8,479 nucleotides of DNA from Verrucomicrobiales bacterium. GTDB taxonomy: Bacteria > Verrucomicrobiota > Verrucomicrobiia > Limisphaerales > UBA1100. The DNA is taken from positions 1 to 8,479 of the forward strand of contig DPAW01000215.1 in assembly GCA_003517285.1 (NCBI GenBank), read 5' to 3'. Of the stretch, positions 5,145 to 8,479 are shown piece after piece. The notes under the pieces are model-generated. The model worked only from the letters and a program-made list of their open reading frames with translations. It was not told the DNA's origin and did not search any database. Position 1 is the first letter of the stretch; every line of letters begins with the position of its first letter. A program made the position numbers and the translations under genes.

Positions 5145-7793
5145 ATGCAAGATTTGGACCCCAACGAGACCCAAGAGTGGTTGGATGCCGTTGATTCGGT
5201 GATTCGGGAAGAGGGAGTTGAGCGCGCCCAGTTTCTGGTGGAGCAAGTAACGGAAAGGGCACGAGCCAATGGAGTGGCCGTTGCTTCCGGGGTAACAACC
5301 AGATACACCAACACCATCTCCGTAAACGAACAGCCGGAGTACCCAGGCGATCGGGCATTGGAGCGCCGTATTCGAGCAGTGATCCGCTGGAATGCCATCA
5401 TGATGGTGTTGCGGGCGTCCAAAAAAAATCTGGAATTAGGAGGGCACATGGCCTCGTATCAATCTGCGGCCATGTTCTATGAGGTGGGTTTCAATCATTT
5501 CTTCCGCGCTCCGAATGATCAGGATGGCGGGGACCTGGTTTACTATCAGGGTCACATTTCTCCCGGAATTTATTCGAGGGCTTTTGTCGAAGGCCGCTTG
5601 ACCGAGGATCAGTTGGACCATTTCCGTCAAGAGGTGGATGGTAAAGGGCTCTCCTCCTATCCACATCCAAAACTGATGCCGGAGTTCTGGCAGTTCCCGA
5701 CGGTATCCATGGGGTTGGCACCGTTGTCGGCGATATATCAAGCTCGCTTTCTTCGCTACATACATAACCGCGACTTAAAAGATACGGCCAACCAACGTGT
5801 TTATGCGTTTTTGGGGGACGGCGAAATGGATGAACCGGAGTCCAAGAGTGGGCTCGCTTTTGCCGCGCGTGAAAAGCTGGATAATCTGTGCTTTCTCGTA
5901 AACTGCAATCTCCAGCGACTGGATGGTCCGGTGATGGGGAATGGTAAGATCATTCAGGAACTGGAAGGCTTGTTTCGTGGTTCAGGTTGGAATGTAATTA
6001 AGGTGATCTGGGGATCGGACTGGGATAAGTTGCTCGCCAAAGATTCTAGTGGTCGTTTGCTGCAGTTAATGGATGAAACGGTGGATGGCGATTATCAGAC
6101 CTTAAAGTCCAAGGATGGAGCTTATGTGAGGGAACATTTCTTTGGGAAATACCCGGAAACCGCTGCGCTGGTGGCAGATATGAGTGATGAGGAAATCTTC
6201 GCTTTGCGCCGTGGTGGGCATGATGACTCGAAGTTGTATGCTGCCTTCAATAAAGCGAAGGAAACAGCCGGTCAACCCACGGTGATTTTGGCCAAAACAG
6301 TTAAAGGCTATAGCATGGGGCAAGCGGCAGAGGGCAAAAACGTGGCCCATCAGGTGAAGAAAATGGATCTCTCATCGATCCAGCATTTGCGTGATCGCTT
6401 GAACCTTGAGGATCTGGTGCCCGATAATCAACTGGACTCTTTGCCTTATCTGACGCTTGAAGCAGGTACGCCCGAGCACACATATTTGCACGAACGGCGG
6501 GCGGCCCTCAACGGCTATTTGCCCGCGCGGCGGCCAAGTTTTTCGGGGCAATTCGTGACCCCAAAACTGGAGGAGTTCGAATCTCTCCTCACCGAGCAAA
6601 AGCGTGAGATTTCCACCACGCTCGCCTTCGTGCGTTTGTTGAACATCCTGTTGAAGGATAAGAATTTCGGAAAAACCATCGTACCGATTGTCGCGGATGA
6701 AGCACGGACGTTTGGTATGGAGGGATTATTCCGACAAATTGGAATTTATAATCCTGCCGGCCAAAACTACGTGCCACAGGATCGTGAGGCGGTGTCCTAT
6801 TATAAGGAGGACGAATCAGGGCAAGTTCTGCAGGAGGGCATCAACGAAGCTGGGGCTATGGCGTCTTGGGTGGCGGCGGCAACTAGTTACAGTACGCATG
6901 ACCTGCCGATGATCCCATTTTATATTTTCTATTCCATGTTCGGTTTCCAGCGGATCGGTGACATGGCCTGGTTGGCGGGCGATCAACAAGCACGCGGCTT
7001 CCTGCTGGGAGCCACTGCCGGGCGGACCACGCTCAATGGTGAGGGGTTGCAGCACGAGGACGGTCACAGCCATGTATTGGCCGGTACGGTGCCCAACTGT
7101 ATCTCCTACGATCCCACCTATGCCTACGAGGTGGCCGTGATCCTACAGGACGGATTGCGCCGGATGTATGGCGAACAGGAGAACGTGTATTACTACCTCA
7201 CCCTGATGAATGAATCTTACCATCAACCGGCCATGCCGGAGGGTGCGGAGGAGGGCATCCGCCGAGGAATCTATAAATTGGCCAGTCGCGAAGCCGGGCC
7301 GGCCAAGGTGCAGTTGCTTGGATCCGGCACCATTCTTACAGAGGTTGTTCAGGCCGCGGATATTTTGCAGGAGGATTACAACGTCTCTTCCGATCTGTTC
7401 AGTGTCACGTCATTCAATGAACTGGCGCGGGACGGGCAGGATGCCAATCGGCAGAACCTGCTGCAACCGGATGCCGAGCCGCGGACTCCCTACGTGACCG
7501 GTGTGCTGGGCGAAGCGCCAGCCATTGCAGCAACGGATTACATAAAGAATTACGCGGACCAAATCCGCGCCTTTATTCCGGCTAAATCCTATTGCGTGCT
7601 GGGCACAGACGGGTTTGGGCGGTCCGATAGTCGCGCGAATCTCCGCCGTCATTTTGAGGTGAATAAACACTACGTAGTGGTGGCAGCTCTGAATGAGCTG
7701 GCGAATCAGGGCGAGCTCGAGCGCAGTGTGGTCACTGAGGCCATACAGAAATACGGTTTGGACACCGACAAACCCAACCCCTTGTTCAGCTAA
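5145..7793 (+). CDS. aceE: Pyruvate dehydrogenase E1 component, homodimeric type (EC 1.2.4.1)
   Basis: AceE decarboxylates pyruvate on thiamine diphosphate and reductively acetylates the lipoyl groups of E2 in the cytoplasmic pyruvate dehydrogenase complex. With the ATG at 5145 it has 882 residues, close to the 887 of the E. coli enzyme, and it is strongly similar to that protein over its whole length. The N-terminus DPNETQEWLDAVDSVIREEG matches the E2-binding N-terminal region. Visible conserved parts include GGHMAS (His101), YQGHISPG (His137), the ThDP/metal motif GDGEMDEPES (from 224) to NCN (253-255), the mobile-loop AEGKNVAHQVKK (His402, matching E. coli His407), QEGINEAG with the ThDP-contacting Glu564, EDGHSH, and the C-terminal VLGTDGFGRSD. 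The frame extends upstream to a TTG at 5049 and an ATG at 5118. Homology begins only near 5145, so the start is uncertain by up to nine residues (ATG 5118, 891 residues). There is no Shine-Dalgarno sequence. aceF follows after 9 nt. Confidence 0.98.
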   Translation: MQDLDPNETQEWLDAVDSVIREEGVERAQFLVEQVTERARANGVAVASGVTTRYTNTISVNEQPEYPGDRALERRIRAVIRWNAIMMVLRASKKNLELGGHMASYQSAAMFYEVGFNHFFRAPNDQDGGDLVYYQGHISPGIYSRAFVEGRLTEDQLDHFRQEVDGKGLSSYPHPKLMPEFWQFPTVSMGLAPLSAIYQARFLRYIHNRDLKDTANQRVYAFLGDGEMDEPESKSGLAFAAREKLDNLCFLVNCNLQRLDGPVMGNGKIIQELEGLFRGSGWNVIKVIWGSDWDKLLAKDSSGRLLQLMDETVDGDYQTLKSKDGAYVREHFFGKYPETAALVADMSDEEIFALRRGGHDDSKLYAAFNKAKETAGQPTVILAKTVKGYSMGQAAEGKNVAHQVKKMDLSSIQHLRDRLNLEDLVPDNQLDSLPYLTLEAGTPEHTYLHERRAALNGYLPARRPSFSGQFVTPKLEEFESLLTEQKREISTTLAFVRLLNILLKDKNFGKTIVPIVADEARTFGMEGLFRQIGIYNPAGQNYVPQDREAVSYYKEDESGQVLQEGINEAGAMASWVAAATSYSTHDLPMIPFYIFYSMFGFQRIGDMAWLAGDQQARGFLLGATAGRTTLNGEGLQHEDGHSHVLAGTVPNCISYDPTYAYEVAVILQDGLRRMYGEQENVYYYLTLMNESYHQPAMPEGAEEGIRRGIYKLASREAGPAKVQLLGSGTILTEVVQAADILQEDYNVSSDLFSVTSFNELARDGQDANRQNLLQPDAEPRTPYVTGVLGEAPAIAATDYIKNYADQIRAFIPAKSYCVLGTDGFGRSDSRANLRRHFEVNKHYVVVAALNELANQGELERSVVTEAIQKYGLDTDKPNPLFS

Positions 7794-7802
7794 TCTCGCG
7801 CC

Positions 7803-8479
7803 ATGGCTATTGAAGTTCAATTACCGGACATCGGCGCTGATGCGGCGGAAGTCACCGAAATTCTGGTCACCGTAGGTGATTCCGTGGAGTTGGATGCCCC
7901 GCTACTGGTGGTGGAAGGGGAAAAGGCCGCGATGGAAATTCCCTCACCGCAAGCCGGCACGGTTGCAGGGATTCAAGTGTCTGTAGGGGATGAAGTCACC
8001 AGCGGGACGGTGATTGTGACTCTCGAAGGGGGAGCGGCCGCCACCGCGCCTGACGAAGATACGCCCGTCCCTGCCGCTGAGGCAGGTCCTCGAATTGAAA
8101 CCGTGGAAGTGGCGTTGCCCGATGTGGGCACGGACGCTGTGGAAATCACCGAGGTCATGGTGGCTGCCGGTGATGCCGTTGAAAAAGATCAATCCATTCT
8201 GGTCGTTGAAGGTGAGAAGGCCGCGATGGAAATTCCTTCGCCACACACCGGCACAATTCAGGAAATCAAAGTGGCGGTCGGTGACTCGGTGAATTCCGGC
8301 ACCTTACTGCTGACCATGGAGGCCGAAATCGCGGCCGCCGCCCTCCAGCCGGCTGCGGTTCCAGCTGCCGCCTCGGCCGCGGCAAGTGCCCCGGCCCCCG
8401 CGGCCCAGCAACAGGTCGTTTCGCAATCGGCCCAGTCCGGATTTGTGGAGAACCGCGAGTATGCTCACGCTTCGCCGTC
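7803..8479 (+). CDS. aceF: Dihydrolipoamide acetyltransferase (PDH E2), N-terminal part, cut by right edge
   Basis: This is the core E2 subunit of the pyruvate dehydrogenase complex; its lipoyl-lysines accept acetyl groups from AceE and transfer them to CoA (EC 2.3.1.12). The ATG at 7803 follows the aceE stop by 9 nt, so the two genes form an operon. Visible are 225 residues. Lipoyl domain 1 is about 2-75, with LPDIGAD and the lipoylation motif EGEKAAMEIPSP (Lys41). A short acidic/Ala-Pro linker follows. Lipoyl domain 2 is about 100-173, with LPDVGTD and the identical motif (Lys139). Next comes an Ala/Pro/Gln-rich flexible linker (about 175-212). The sequence ends in YAHASPSV, the start of the peripheral subunit-binding domain that holds E1/E3. 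The catalytic domain lies outside the window. Lipoyl domain 1 closely resembles those of E. coli AceF, which has three; two are seen here. The adjacent aceE argues for PDH rather than 2-oxoglutarate dehydrogenase E2. Confidence 0.97.
   Translation, partial: MAIEVQLPDIGADAAEVTEILVTVGDSVELDAPLLVVEGEKAAMEIPSPQAGTVAGIQVSVGDEVTSGTVIVTLEGGAAATAPDEDTPVPAAEAGPRIETVEVALPDVGTDAVEITEVMVAAGDAVEKDQSILVVEGEKAAMEIPSPHTGTIQEIKVAVGDSVNSGTLLLTMEAEIAAAALQPAAVPAAASAAASAPAPAAQQQVVSQSAQSGFVENREYAHASP
7923..8236 (+). repeat. Direct repeat encoding the two lipoyl-lysine motifs of aceF
   Basis: The 20-nt sequence AAGGCCGCGATGGAAATTCC occurs at 7923-7942 and again at 8217-8236, exactly 294 nt (98 codons) apart. Each copy begins with the codon of the lipoylated lysine. 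The flanking DNA is clearly related but diverged. The repeat reflects internal duplication of the lipoyl domain within one gene. Confidence 0.9.

Noticed and set aside
7410..7820. Minus-strand open frame of 136 codons, and one at 7944-8246
   Set aside because: They lie opposite highly conserved aceE and aceF coding sequence and have no family features.
1..8479. CRISPR array, tRNA, rRNA, insertion sequence or prophage features
   Set aside because: No regularly spaced repeats, tRNA-like cloverleaf, rRNA sequence, transposase or integrase motifs were recognised on either strand.

Overview
The window looks like chromosomal DNA from a bacterium of the PVC group, most likely Verrucomicrobiota, with Planctomycetota as the alternative. 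The evidence is family content. A DUF1549/DUF1553 protein ('planctomycete cytochrome' family), a Tat-type DUF1501 protein, a secreted DUF6807 ('PmoA-like') protein and a secreted PQQ-type beta-propeller protein sit side by side, and these families are greatly expanded in that group. The DNA is moderately GC-rich by eye. None of the six genes has a convincing Shine-Dalgarno sequence in front of its start. No tRNA, rRNA, CRISPR array, insertion sequence or integrase was found.

Layout. (1) Minus strand, 1-1757: the DUF6807 protein (789-1757) is followed after 36 nt by a beta-propeller gene (start at 752) that runs off the left edge. They form a probable two-gene operon of exported proteins. (2) 1758-1842 is a divergent intergenic region with a perfect 7-bp inverted repeat and a possible promoter for the minus-strand unit. 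(3) Plus strand, 1843-5042: a compact DUF1549/DUF1553 protein and a DUF1501 protein share one base at a TGATG stop/start and are almost certainly translationally coupled. (4) 5043-5144 is a short spacer holding two mutually exclusive hairpins, one followed by seven Ts. (5) Plus strand, 5145 to the right edge: aceE (complete, homodimeric-type pyruvate dehydrogenase E1) and aceF (dihydrolipoamide acetyltransferase E2, cut by the window edge just inside its E1/E3-binding domain).

How the genes work together. aceE and aceF encode the first two components of the pyruvate dehydrogenase complex: E1 decarboxylates pyruvate on thiamine diphosphate and passes the acetyl group to lipoyl-lysines of E2. 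An E3 (lpd) gene may lie beyond the right edge. The four exported proteins to the left look like an accessory periplasmic or cell-surface module of a kind often linked in PVC bacteria to breakdown of complex, often sulfated, carbohydrates. That link is context inference; no substrate can be read from the sequence. This divergent four-gene locus, with a c-type heme-like CxxCH motif in the DUF1549 protein and a His/Asp-rich, sulfatase-like DUF1501 partner, is the least understood part of the window. The PDH genes are ordinary housekeeping genes.
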